NCBI RefSeq assembly: GCF_030247195.1
Contig: NC_080671.1
Coordinates: 9,439,343 to 9,503,342, forward strand
Length of the DNA: 64,000 nucleotides
Origin: Topomyia yanbarensis
Lineage: Eukaryota; Arthropoda; Insecta; Diptera; Culicidae
Direction: 5' to 3'
Below, one piece after another: positions 46,616 to 59,169 of the stretch. The position numbers and the translations under genes were made by a program. Numbering within the stretch: position 1 is the stretch's first letter; every line of letters starts with the position of its first letter. The notes beneath the pieces were generated by a model that saw only the letters and a program-made list of their open reading frames with translations, was not told where the DNA came from and did no database searches.

Positions 46616-47889
46616 CCCATATTTTAATATTAGTCAACAAAGCTAGCAGTAATAGGACTGATTTCTTGAAGTGTGACCATGCAATGTGAGTAGTACAGTT
46701 AATCCTTAAAAAGTAATGTATTAAAAAATCGAAATTTATAAAATGCAACCCTTCTATATTTCTGCTGTTACCTAAGGATCTCGACAATATGGAAAAAAAT
46801 AATTACAGTATGTTTTATGTAATTATTTTTTGTTCTGATTTTTCAAAATTCTCTTGGTCAAGTCTCCCCGTAGTGGGACGACTTGACTAAAAAAAAAGAT
46901 TACAGAAAAACTTTTATAATTTTTGAAAAATTAAATTAATAATTCTACAAAAAATCATGAACACGCACAATAACTTTGCACATTATATCACAATGACTTT
47001 TGAGGAATTGAAGGGTTTTTTAGAGATTTATACAGGTTTAACTGAAAACCTGGTCAAGTCTCCCCATGTTCCGCTACTGATGGACTTTTCTTTCATTGCT
47101 GATAAATTAACTATTTGCACTACTAGCATAGATACGATAACTTACTTTTTTATTTATAAGTATATGCATCCAAAAGCTTGGTTTACTCCGAATATTGCAC
47201 TTATAACTACAAAGACACAGTACAACAAAACTTTCCAGCTTTTCAAAGAGTATAATGTTAATATATAGTATTTGTATTGATTAGTTTAAATATTTCCTCG
47301 CAAAAAAGTAATAATGACCATCCATATTTCATAAACCGTTCGTAACAACTAATTATTGTTGAATAACGAGAAACACACTTGTAAAAAGTATGATTTTCAT
47401 GTCGAATCAAATCATCAGGAAACTATTGTCCATACCTTTTTTTCGACACAATCCGTTCAGACAACTGCCTTTCCCATGCTCGCATTGCTATACTAATTTT
47501 GAACCAATTATTATTTTATTTCTCCCCGATGGATTTAAAAATCAGTCTTTTTCTCATACCACTATCGATCTCTACACAATACTCCGTGTATATTAAATTC
47601 TGGCTCTTGATATATACCAAAAAATGCATTCTTGTAAGACATCGATGAGGTATACTGGGTAGTGTTTCTCGTGTGATGCGCACAGGCAGATTACTATTTT
47701 CCAGAGTTGATTACATACAGTTAACTAAAATCAGTGTACTGTACTGTATGGTATATGTTATGAAATAAACTTAGGATGCTAGGAGACTGTTCAGCTTGAA
47801 GCCATCATAGTTGCATTTGAAATATGTATGTGAAATATGAGGCCACAAATCATATAAATATCTAGCCAAAAACGCTAGAACCGAAGAAC
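46616..47889. other. AT-rich spacer
   Basis: A 103-codon ORF (46957-47268) is AT-rich and shows no recognisable domain; probably chance. Nothing else was seen. Confidence 0.4.
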
Positions 47890-48170
47890 TCATTTTCCAT
47901 CGCTATCCTGTGAGTTCTGGCGAGACAAATTACGACGGCCGTGTACGTGATGATGATGATTGTGCGAAGCCAGTTCAGTGTTAGTTGGACTTCCGGCGGG
48001 TGACGTTTCAGGGCCGCATTCTCGCTCTTCTTGATCTTCCTCGACGTCCTCGGAAATGCTCTCGCTGGTTATGCGCTGACCTCGTTTGCGCATGTATGCT
48101 CCAAGGGGTCGTTTTTTCTGCTCCTTGCAGAACGGGCACGGTTCCTTCGAGGATTTGTTCTTGGATTTTT
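47890..48170 (-). CDS. Last coding exon of an unrecognised minus-strand gene
   Basis: It is preceded on the minus strand by a good acceptor (TTTCTTTACAG at 48181-48171). The exon encodes a basic lead (KSKNKSSKEP), a CPFCKEQ motif, KRPLGAYMRKRGQRITSES, an acidic patch (EDVEEDQEERECGPETS) and a His/Asn-rich stretch. It ends RNLSRQNSQDSDGK with a TGA at 47892-47890. GC content and codon use are clearly gene-like against the AT-rich background. CPFC could be half of a zinc site. The protein was not recognised; upstream exons should lie to the right on the minus strand but were not identified. Confidence 0.65.
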
Positions 48171-48869
48171 CTGTAAAGAAAGGAGAGGAGTCATGGGAAT
48201 TATTAAAATTTGTTTTTGATAATTGATTTAAAAGGTTAGTCTCATCAAGACACTTTGTATCGTAGTGTTGGAAGCAACCCCGAAAATTTTAATCTAAGAT
48301 ATAGGCTACATTATGAGTGAAAAATTACATTCGGTATCATTAGTCCCTTGTCAAATCCGAATGAGAGATTAGTGAATAGAAGATTAACAGATGACGGTTC
48401 GAAATGATCTAAAATGTACTGGAAGTGGATTAAGCGTATGGACTGCACTTCAAACCTTAACCTGAATTGAGTATCAATTTTCTGGGCTTGCAGAAGTGAT
48501 CAACTACGTGAGTTCGCATGTCAGGATTATTATATCCAAAAATCGTATTATACGCCTTTAAATTTCCTGTGCAATTTCTTGGGTTGTTACGGTCGCGCGG
48601 ACTCTAACCGCTGGAAACACTAATCCCTTAATGGAACGAGCTATGATTATTAAAATTAATTTGAGACTCCGTTATGCCACTTTGTAACTATTTAGGGTTA
48701 TTACGAATAACATGGACAAGGTTCTAGTTATGATTTTTGAGACAAAAATTCTATTAAAAGTGTTGAAAAATGGATGTAAGTATACGGGTGCATCCATCGT
48801 TCTGCATTTTCTTTTCATTTGGATTCAACTATTTAAAATTGATGCGCTGTTTTTTACGGGTGAAGTGAC
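48171..48869. other. Spacer or intron of the minus-strand gene
   Basis: Nothing was recognised. Confidence 0.4.
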
Positions 48870-49360
48870 CGTAGTGGTCGGTTAGAAGCTTTCGACAGGC
48901 ATCCGTACACAAAGCTTTTATTTTGAAATTCTGGGCAAAAATGTTTAACAAGATTGGTGTTTTCTCGAACTGTCACGTAACGGAGAAAGGAGCAAATTAA
49001 TTCTTTAGTGAAGTTACGACATAGCCCGGTACAAGGATCGTAAAGTTGTCTGTTTCCCGGAAGGGGCACTCAAGGCGTCAGACGTTGTTGTGGTCAACAA
49101 ACTCTGTGATGTACAGTTCGAAATATGCGCATTCGAAAAGGCTACAGAGTCGAATCGTAAAGCGAAAAGTACGGCTAAATGCGGATCAGATGCTGACCAA
49201 ATCAAACGGACGCATTCTTATGGACGATGAAACGTGTGCCAAATTGGATTTCAAACAGCTTCTGGGACATGGTACCACTGTTGTTCTTGCCACAGGGACA
49301 TATTCCTTGTCAAATCATATTTTTTCGCGAACCTATCCGCAAAAAGTTTAGGCCACGCTT
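48870..49360 (+). pseudogene. Degraded Tc1/mariner transposase fragment
   Basis: The plus frame around 49185-49280 reads MLTKSNGRILMDDETCAKLDFKQLLG. This matches the first catalytic Asp region of ITmD37E-like transposases (MLTKYGCCVMDDE in the copy at 59-60 kb). Preceding frames are broken by stops. The downstream catalytic region is not recognisable. Confidence 0.55.
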
Positions 49361-50598
49361 TAAATCGGCTATCGCATAGGTTACATCGTAAATCAAAACA
49401 CATCCATCGACTTCATCAGCACCTGGTCGAACAGCTTACGGGTCTGGATTCAGGCCACTGTTTGTTGCTCGACGTTTCAGATAGGGTCTTCATTTGCTCG
49501 ATAAAATTCGCAATCTTCTCGAAAACTGATTCGCCACAGTATAACCTTCGAGGCTTTGCTAGGTACATATTTGAAAAAAAAAAAAATTTCATCAAAATCG
49601 GCGCACAATAACTTCAGTAACAGCTATTTATAACCTCTATAACATTCATAAGTGGAAGTTGATTAAGGCTGAATATGTAATCCACGTGTATGCACAATCC
49701 AAGCAACTGTAGTCAAGTTAGTTTACATTTAACCATGAATTTATTAAAAAGACTGCAATCATTACTAGTAACTTTTGTGGAATCTGATCCAAGTTTTTCA
49801 TATTCATTGATCGGGATTTGGACTCACAATATGTTTAATATAGAGCCGCCTTTAAAATTTTTGGAAGAAATAGGAGGGAAAAATTTTGAACGTTAGTGGC
49901 TTTCATTGTATTGATCGAAATTATATTATATTTGCGCTAATCAGTTGACCAATTTTATATTAAAATTTCGAAGTACGACTTCTATGCGTAACGCTAAAAC
50001 TGTGACACGAAAACCCTAAAATTTGATAATCTATTTTAGGCTGAACCGTCTATATGGTGCATCTAATCGAATTTGTAGAAGTTATAAAAGTTCCGCTCAC
50101 ATTTTTCTACTAAGTGCTTCATTCATCGTTTGTTAGTCGAATGAGAAGCACGTGGGTGGACGGTTTGACGTACCCATATATTGATGCGCTGTGCATATTA
50201 TATTTGTTAATCAGCCTTATTCTGCATTATAACGGATGATGTGCTTTCTTAAATTACATTCGTTATTACATCAATTACAATGTTTTATCGGCAATATTTT
50301 GGATTGCAATATTTCAAAATAACTCTGAAAGTTTAGCAATATTTCTGAGTAATTTAGCAAGGTTTGTATAAATTAGTTATGGAACAACTTAGTGACACTA
50401 ACTTAGTGACAGGACTAAGCTAGCGTCGGATTGACGCTAGCTCCAAAAAACGGAGACAATTTATGTTCCTGAGCAAACCTATAGTCAAGCGTTATGGCCC
50501 GCAAGAAAAGAAGATCATTTTAAGCTGATGAGAACTAATGAAATCGAAACATTTGGTTTAGCTTAACAAGCCAATGCAAGATAAACTATTCTATATTT
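49361..50598. other. AT-rich spacer
   Basis: No gene or element ends were recognised. Confidence 0.4.
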
Positions 50599-51948
50599 CA
50601 CCTTAGTGGAGACTAGGGTATTGCATTTTTTTTTTTGAATTCTCAAAGGCCCCCTCTCATATTGTGACAAATGTCAAAGTAAGCTCAGATGCCAAATTTC
50701 ACATCATTTGGACAATTCTAAACCCCCGCCCACTTCGCTTGAAATTTTTTAAATTGGTGCTATGAGAAAATGTGGAGGAAAAATGTATTAAATGCTATAA
50801 CTTTTGAAGTAACAATCAGAAAATTATATTTATACCATATTCCTGTTTCTGTAAAAATACGGAAAAGTGGGGTACTGGGTCATTTTGACCTCAAAATTCC
50901 CTATGTATTTAATTTTTCTGCTCTGTTGTGCAAACCATACATATTTTGCAGTTTTTCTAATGTGAAAAAATCTCAGAAATCGAACGGAACCTTTATCCGA
51001 ATACGAGAAGTTGCGGTTATAGGGCCTTTTGTCATTTATATATAATTTTATCATTTTCTCGTGCATATATCTCTATTATTCTTCATACAATTTTAATAAA
51101 TTGTACCTCGTTCATCGTGGAAAATTCTTAGAAATACAACAAAAATAGATTCACTTGCGTTAAAATTCAAAAACATCAAATTTTTTGACATTAACTCTAC
51201 AAACCACATTTTTTTCATTAAATGTCTTAATACCTCAACTTCCCCTATTTTTCCAGGTATGAAACTTTTCTCATGTGATTTCTAAGCGCATTTTTCACTA
51301 TAAATAGTAAATTAAATAAGCATTTTATTGTTAAATGGAGTTAATATGTGCGATTTTATGATAAAAATGTGAAATCGAGACTATATGTCAGATAATTTGA
51401 TGTTTCTGAATTTTACCGGTAACGAAACTATTTTTATTTTGTTCCTAAGGATTTTACGCGTTGAACAAGGTACAATTTATGAAAATTGAATGAAGAATAA
51501 TAGTGATATATGCACGAGAAAATGATAAAATTCAATATAAATGAAAAAGGCCCTATAACCCTCACTTCTCGTATTCGGAAAAAGCTCTAAAAGGTTCCGT
51601 TCGATTTCTGAGATTTTTTCACATTAGAAAAACTGCAAAATATGTATAGTTTGCACAACAGAACAGAAAAATTAAAAAATAGGGGATTTTGGGGTCAAAA
51701 TGACGCAGTACCCCACTTTCCCGTATTTTTATATAAACAGGGATATACCCATTCCAATACTAAGGTTATTTCCTTTAAAAAGAGGTATAGATTGTAATTT
51801 TCTGATTGTTACTTCAAAAGTTATAGCACTTAATATATTTTTCCCATAGCACCAATTTCAAGAGGAGTGGGCGGGGGTCTAGAATTGTCCAAATGATGTG
51901 AAATTTGGCATCTGAGCTTACTTTGACATTTGACTCCACTAAGGAGAA
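50599..51948. mobile_element. 1.35-kb foldback-type element with about 450-bp inverted arms
   Basis: The left arm (50599 to about 51110) and right arm (about 51470-51948) are inverted copies. Shared blocks in order: CCTTAGTGGAG, AAATGTCAAAGTAAGCTCAG, the CCACTTTCCCGTATTTTTA-type block, AGAAATCGAACGGAACCTTT, and ATTATTCTTCATACAATTTT. The centre (51110-51470) is AT-rich. The left arm carries extra sequence (about 50620-50665) absent from the right. No transposase, and no certain TSD. Confidence 0.8.
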
Positions 51949-53546
51949 ATGTATATCATAGTGAAGGTTTGTACAGCCTATTAATAAAAGATGCAGGCGG
52001 ACAATACATGACAATTTGCCCAGAATATTTGAATAAAAAACGCTGCAAGTTTTGAATATGTACAGGCAATATTTATTTACTTTGAGATCCACGCAAAACC
52101 TCGCGAGGATTTGGCGCGTTATTATTCTGTTGTTTTCCGTGATAATCCTGTATAATAGAAAAGATGGATTTGCGTTTCATCTTCCACTCGTCAGTAACTA
52201 ACACCAACATGGGGGCAGTTAGACGATTAATCAATACGGACACCAAATTGGTTCCAGTTAGACACTACATCAGAAGTTTGCAGAATGTATGTGAACGTCC
52301 AAAGCAATACGCTGACGAGAAAGTGAAAACGAACTCTCGCTTTTTACGTGAGATCCAAACGTCTGAAACTATGCAAATATAATGATATGACATATTCATC
52401 TGACCAGGTTTGAGGAAACAGACATAATTACACCACTAAGTAGATTATAATTATAATTTTCGAATATCAGCATAATCAAGCACGTTACAAGTTTTTTTTT
52501 TGCACAACGCATGTCAAAGTTCATTCTGTCTTATCTAATCTAAACGTCTTGTTTCTGGGTGCCGATTCGCAAAACTGCTCAATAGTAAAAATAGACGTGC
52601 TTATTCAGATAAAGAATACGATTACTGCTCATTTTTATTACACTGTATGCAAGAGGGAAATGTGAACTTTCATCAAATATATTATTCTGGTGTGACACGA
52701 TTACTATAGATATCATTCAGAAAATTGAGATATCCACAGGGCACATATATGAACGGCCCCTTAGTGTATACTAATATTTCCCGTAACCCCAACATCGTTT
52801 AGAATTATATTGAACAATTTTACTTAGTTAATATAGTGACAAACATTGAGGTATCCCGATCACATAATTTTAACAAAATAATTTATAAACAAGACCTGAT
52901 ATAAGGCATAATTATTTACATGTATAACATTCAGTTACTCGAAACATCTGATGTGTGCATACCATTCATTGCCAGAAGTTTGATACTAACCATTTGAATG
53001 GCATATATTGCCAAAGACATCAAATGTGTCTCATTCTATTATAAAATTAAGTTGATTACATAAAAAATCAAAGATTAATTTATTATAGGACATTTCGGAA
53101 AAGAAGCTTTCAAATAATTGATATTTCAGTGCATTTTTGAAATACGCATTTGAAGTCGAATATTTGTGGAAATTTTTCCACATGAATCTCACACATGATA
53201 ATAATCAAAACTCAAAACAACCGGTAACAAGTAACGTATGATAACAGTATTTGGTCAGTTTCTTGAGGTGTTGTTAGATTCGTTATCACAAACCGTGTAA
53301 CATAACACACCCGTAAAATTTATTTTGCCGCTATTGTACCAACTTTATCAGGTCCATACTTCAAGTACATGCGCTGTCGCATAAGCGTCACAAGAGGTAG
53401 TATTGCCTATTTATGGTGGACCTTGTAGGGGTTTGTACTGGTTGAAGTTTCCAATTTGCACCGAGCTTCACAACAAAAATTTTTGAGCAATATGGCTTTT
53501 CGATTTTATAAAACATTTAATTTGTCCCGAAATTAGACTTTCTAAA
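51949..53546. other. AT-rich spacer
   Basis: One 72-codon plus ORF (52164-52382, MDLRFIFHSSVTNTNMGAVR...) has fairly balanced composition but no known domain and no splice context; its status is uncertain. Nothing else was seen. Confidence 0.4.
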
Positions 53547-53664
53547 GGGGGTGGGCGTAGCGTAGTTGGTAAATCGATTGCCTTGTACGCAGCGCACCAT
53601 TTTTCTAACCCGAAGAGGCGAATAACCTTAAGGTTAAAACCTCTATAATCGAAATAAAAAAAGG
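53547..53664 (+). mobile_element. Short tRNA-derived SINE copy with 9-bp TSD
   Basis: It begins GGGGGTGGGCGTAGCGTAGT with a clear A-box region (TAGCGTAGTTGGTAAATCG) and ends CTCTATAATCGAAATAAAA. The duplication CTTTCTAAA flanks it (53538-53546 and 53665-53673). Compared with the copy at 7998 it lacks the B-box and middle, so it is internally deleted. Confidence 0.85.
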
Positions 53665-56339
53665 CTTTCTAAACTGCTCCAATTGTAAATGATTCCTCCC
53701 CCATATTTATGCGCAACGCTATACCCTTATCCCTTTTTTCCGTTCTTGACATACTGCGGTTTTGCGCAGACCCAGACAATTGTACAAATATTTTCACATA
53801 CTTTTATTGTGTTGTTCTATTCGCATAAACTGATTAAAAGTGTCCCCTTATCAAATATCAGTTCGACGAAATAGCACCACCGTCTTCTATTTAGAGCCTG
53901 TTATACCAGCGGTGGTTGCGACTGAATAAAAGTTGGCCACATTCTGTCACACTACAAAGAAACGATCGGTCTGATTATTTTTATCTTATCGCTCAATTTA
54001 GCTAGAACCGTTTCAGTTTAAATTGCATTGTTCAGGTGGTGGGCTTTTCAGTGTAAGATAAGCAAGTAAGGTCGATTGCGTGGTTGGGACGTGTCACGTA
54101 GTCCTGCTGGGGTTGACCGCGGCGATAATCGATTACGATCATTGTTTGTTGGGTCCGAAGTCGGGTGGAATCTTTATTATTCGGTTAGATAGGGTCGAAG
54201 GTTTTGATGGATTGTTTTCTGGTCTGTTCGAAGAAGCTCACACTCAGAACCTCATTAGCCTTGTAGTCCCCGAACACCATGTCTATTAGAGTGGCTCGCG
54301 GTTGTATGGGAAAACTTTAAAATGATTTCAACTAGCGGGCACAGCACTTTTTGAGTTTCTTTTGTGGTCCCAAATGCCTGTGCAAAATTTGGTAGCGGTT
54401 GGTTGCTTCCCGGGTTTGCGCAAAGTTTGTATAGGATTTTATATGGGAAAAATCAATTATTTTGCATTTACGTTGATAAAGATCGCTATTTCACTGAATA
54501 TGAAAACCCAGCTTTATCAAACTATAGTTCAAACCTTGTTTGACAACTTTGTCGCAGACGGTAACTAACTACGAGTTTTCAAAAAATAGTTATAACGGTT
54601 TTAAAACTTATGGTTCAATCCAAATGCAGAAATTTATTATTTTTTCCAACACTGCAGTGCACCACCGACATCGATATTTAAAACTTAAATAAATGAGAAT
54701 ATATTCATCGCAGAGACTTGTTACCTATGAATGAAATGTTCAGAACGCTTTGTGCGAAAAATGTCATGAAAGTTTGAATTTACGTAAAGACATAAAGTAA
54801 TGATTTCGTTACATCAAACTTATAGTATTTTGGTAGTACATATTCAGTGAAATAAAGAAGTATGAGTTTATAAAAATATATTGATACTTGGCGGAGTTAT
54901 GGCTTTTTCCCCGAAGCCCTTTTTTATTTAAGAGGTTTGCGGTGATCACGATTGAAGGCAAATAGATGATCTAAATCCCAAAACTCAACTAATTCCATTA
55001 TTATATGAGTGTTCCTTGTACCTTAACGATTAGTTGAATTATTGTTTTAAGCTCTAAAAATTGTATTAAAAAATTCTCATCCTGCAAAATAAAAATTTAT
55101 GCCTAAAAAATAAAACGTTAAGGTGCGAGAAAAATTAATTACGATCAATTGAAAAACAAATTGAAGAAAATCGGTTGAGTGGTGTTCGGCAATCGTGATC
55201 ACGGAAAAACCATTTTTAATCGAGTTTAAAATTTCAAGTTACCACTGCTCCTAGTAGACGAAGCGCGCTTGAAAGCGCTGTAACTTTCTATCTATTTCTC
55301 GGATTTCTATAAAAATTTGGCAAAAAATATTCTCAAGGACTTTCAAAAAAAGAAATAAAAAAATCGATTTTTTGAAAAATAAAAAGGTATCCCGAGCAAA
55401 CGAAAAGCCCATAAAAACCCCATGTCTAACAATTTTCTCGTATGCGTACGTACATACTGCATTTCATTGTAATATTATTTCGATGTTAATTGAAGTAAAA
55501 TAATTGTCCAATTTGTACTCCTTAGTGTTAATAGAAATTAGGCATTTTCCTCACCACTATTTAATAAAACATTAACTTAAGCATAACATTATGTCGATAT
55601 GAACGCAAAAACAGAATAGAAACGATATATCGTCTCGGAACAAGACTCGTATACAATGTAAGACGAAGTCAAAAGGCGCTGATGAAAGATAAACACAATA
55701 CAAATAAAGACGGAGGTCGGGTTCGGAGCGAGTACGTGACTCAACGCACGTGGTACGGTCCGAAGAGATCTATTTCATTGCCAGCGAAGTGCAATCTCTT
55801 GCATGACATCTTTTTGGTATGTAGTTGCTTTTGCGTAACAAAGATTTTTTCCGATGCTCCGGATGATCGAATTGATAATGAGAAAATAGTTGCTTGCTAT
55901 GTACGGATACATATTTAACCCTGTACTATCTGATTTATTGCTCTCGTGGAGAAGTTATTTTTGGTTGTTTTTGTCATACGAAACCCGAAAAACAATGGAA
56001 ATTTATGAAAGTTGCTGATTTGTCATATCAGTATTCCACCTAAAAGCAGCCAACTTGCCGACCCTTTTTTCGGGGAAACCATCCTTTTTCGCAATTATTG
56101 TATTACCAAGGGGTATTTCATTGCTTAATACTCGAATACCTGGCGTTCGAAAAGGGGTGATCCACATTTTTTTCCGAAAACGATTTTTTTTGTATTTTTT
56201 ATTACTGAAAGTAATCCAGCCATGACACTATTTGAATAATTTGAAAATTATTTTTAGATCGTTTTATTTGCGAATTAGCGCATCACGAAAATGTTGTACA
56301 ATTGATTTGTAGATTGGTTCTTGAGATATCATTTTAAAG
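53665..56339. other. Gene-free spacer
   Basis: Only short ORFs without domains. A pair of ATCGTGATCACGG-like motifs about 230 bp apart (54940 and 55190) is inverted but short. Confidence 0.4.
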
Positions 56340-57150
56340 AATTGAATTTGTTGAAATCCCTTGTTGTTTATACTCTACATCAATGATATCAAGAACTGTC
56401 TAAGCACTAGAACGTTAAAATTATTGTTAGATGACTCCACATTATATTGGGCTGGCGATGAAATGAGTGTAACAAATGTGCTACATAACCTGTAGCTTGA
56501 CTTTACACGTGATTTGAAATTAACACGATTTTCATTTAAATAAAACATAATTTTACATGCACCATCAAATGTCATGTAAATGAAAAAATCGTTCAGTAGT
56601 GCAAATTTCTATATCGCTTGGATAAGATTTAATCTTCTGCCATAATATTGACTGAGATATACTGTAGCTTCGTGCTATGAGTGACATGATTTTTATTTAT
56701 GTTAATTTGAATGAAAATTGTATTAGATTAAGTTTTATGTCAACATTTATTGAATTAAAGTGTTTCTAAATATAACTTCGTGTTCTTAAATGACGGCTCG
56801 GTGCATACAACGTTATTAGCGAAAGCAATAAAGCAGATTGTACGCGTTGGGAAATAAAGTTCGTAATTGGATAAATCATCACAAATTCGTTAAGCGTTTG
56901 TATGTTTAATGACCATGCTACGTGCCTCATATGATGGAGGAGGTAATGTGGTCTAATTTATTTTACGAAGTACATATAAGAGAAATTATTTTTGGACTGA
57001 TTCAATGCGTTCTTCATGCAGTATGATGCATGGACTGTATACTACGCTGCAATATCCCAGTATTGGTCTGACGTATGTTTTCAAAATTATAGCTGAAGCG
57101 TTTAATAAAGCCCTGCATACTATTAGCTTTATTTATTTCAATGTTCCCCA
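56340..57150 (+). mobile_element. Decayed LINE reverse-transcriptase fragment
   Basis: The plus frame at 56364 reads LFILYINDIKNCLSTRTLKL then LLLDDSTLYWAGDE. This is the conserved LLFILYINDI block followed by the YxDD-type catalytic loop (here LLDD) of Jockey/CR1-like RTs. Stops follow; weak similarity may continue to about 57150. Confidence 0.6.
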
Positions 57151-58584
57151 AATGTGAGCTTGGAGTCTAAGATTACGCTTAAATTTCGTATAATTTTACG
57201 TTTCTCTGCAAGTTGGTTTGCTAAATATATAGGAATCCGATTTTCTGGTGAACGATCGGGAATTCTCCCTATTATTTTGAAGAAAAGTGAGCGAATTTTA
57301 TAGTAAAATATGAGATTTTTCGGTTTTCATGAAACCATTTTCCGAAACTCGCCGCGTCGCTTCTTGACGTGGAAACGGTTGAAAGTCTACTCTTGGAACG
57401 CTCGTATGTGTGGCTCTGCGTGACTGAAAATATTGTTCGCAAAACAAAATAACTTTTGGTTTGAGCTCTTTACACCAGACACCCTCCTATAAAGAAATAT
57501 GTGAGGATAACGCCAGAAGTAACTTGAATTGGTTCAGAAAGTACAAATGGACAATTTGTTAGCGTTTCATTAAATATGATTTCAACCATTCTCTAAATCT
57601 TGGTTTCATTTCCGATTTTGAGCCAGATTTAGATTGGTACTAAATAGGAAGATTTCCATATTTTGCATCTGTCATTCTGCCGTGAATAGTGCTTTGCGAG
57701 ATCGAGATAAATAAAGATATAGAATAATATGAGAATAATGTTAAAAACAATAGCGTTCAATTTTATATGCACAGTAAAAGTTGTCCTTATTCACGTGCAT
57801 TTGATAATTTACTGAAGTAGAAAAATATATAGCCATATTGTGGAAAACATCAGTCGCATCATACACGGCATGCGGTAATAAAATCGTTCAATAAATTGGT
57901 CGACGCAGAATGTTACACCGCTTAAAACCAATATCAACAATCGAACATAAAAACGGCAAACATGAGATCACCACGTAGGCCACCGACGACGCAATTGAAA
58001 GGCAACTACATGAGCTTCCGAAGATTATAGTAATCATATTATGTCACAGATGAGGGATTTCATGATTTTCTCTGGCAAGTGCAATATTTTGATACAAAAG
58101 CAATTTTTCAAAAGGACGTTGACGTTTCTACGTGCATTACTTTTATTTTTTTTGTGCACGAGTGCTGTATTTTAAATAGTAAAACTATCTGAGAACGAGT
58201 TACAGTAAATGCATACTTCTGACCGAAAAATACATGCGCTGAAAAAGTTGTCATTTTTCACAAAACCAAAAATTATTTTTAAAATATAAATTGCAAAAAA
58301 ACATATTTTCATATTTTGGCAACAAAAAACTAAAGAGGAAAAAATATTTTGAATGTGATTGTAAGATGGAGAACTTATCGGTATAAAATTTCTCTAACGA
58401 TTACTTTACACATGTTTTCAAATTTCATACTAATTTACATACAAAACTGTAATTTGGTTGCAGAATAATCAAAATGCATTTGACGAAAATATGCCAAAAT
58501 GCAATAGTTATCGGGATATTTGGAATTTTGCTCCAACAAAAACAATTAATTGGTGTAATTATGCACTTTTTGAAAGTTTTGCAA
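57151..58584. other. AT-rich spacer
   Basis: Nothing was recognised. Confidence 0.4.
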
Positions 58585-58810
58585 AGTACACAAATTTCCT
58601 GTAACTTTCCCTTTGACATCAAGGCGAATATTGCAAACTGTTTGAAAGCTACATGTTTTAAATGGTACCTGTTACCAAAATGTTGCTCAACCATAGGGTC
58701 TGATGATTAAACTATATAGTTGAATCATATTTTGGTTGTCTTCATGTAGCTTTCAAATATTTTACAATATCGCCTTGATGTCAAAGGAACAGTTACAAGA
58801 AATTTTATGG
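58585..58810. repeat. Inverted repeat, about 65-bp arms
   Basis: The arm at about 58588-58653 (CTTTGACATCAAGGCGAATA ... GTTTGAAAGCTACATG) is inverted at about 58746-58808 (CATGTAGCTTTCAAA ... TATCGCCTTGATGTCAAAGG). The spacer is about 92 bp. Fold-back repeat DNA, no coding function seen. Confidence 0.8.
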
Positions 58811-59169
58811 GCCTTTCGAAAAACCTATTGTTGTTGATGGAGAAAGGTAAATAACGTATGAAAAGGTCGTAATTAAACAGATTAATTGTGTTGTTAAAAC
58901 ATAAGTCAAAATATCTCGATAACTACTACATTTCAGACAATTTTTGTCATGAGCATTGTGATTTTCAATTGCATTTATAAAGGGCGAACACGAAATTATT
59001 GCGACACCGAAAATGTCATGCCAATTTTCTTATAATGTTTAAAATCAAACCAAATTTTTAGGGTAGTTTTATACATATATTTACTTCCAAAATCAAAAGA
59101 AAAGTTAATTGATGGAGCTTTGAGTGTAAAATTGACCGCATTTTCGCTTGATGCCCTCCATCAAAGTCT

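Noticed and set aside
46957..47268. 103-codon plus ORF
   Set aside because: AT-rich, no domain, no splice or promoter context; most likely chance.
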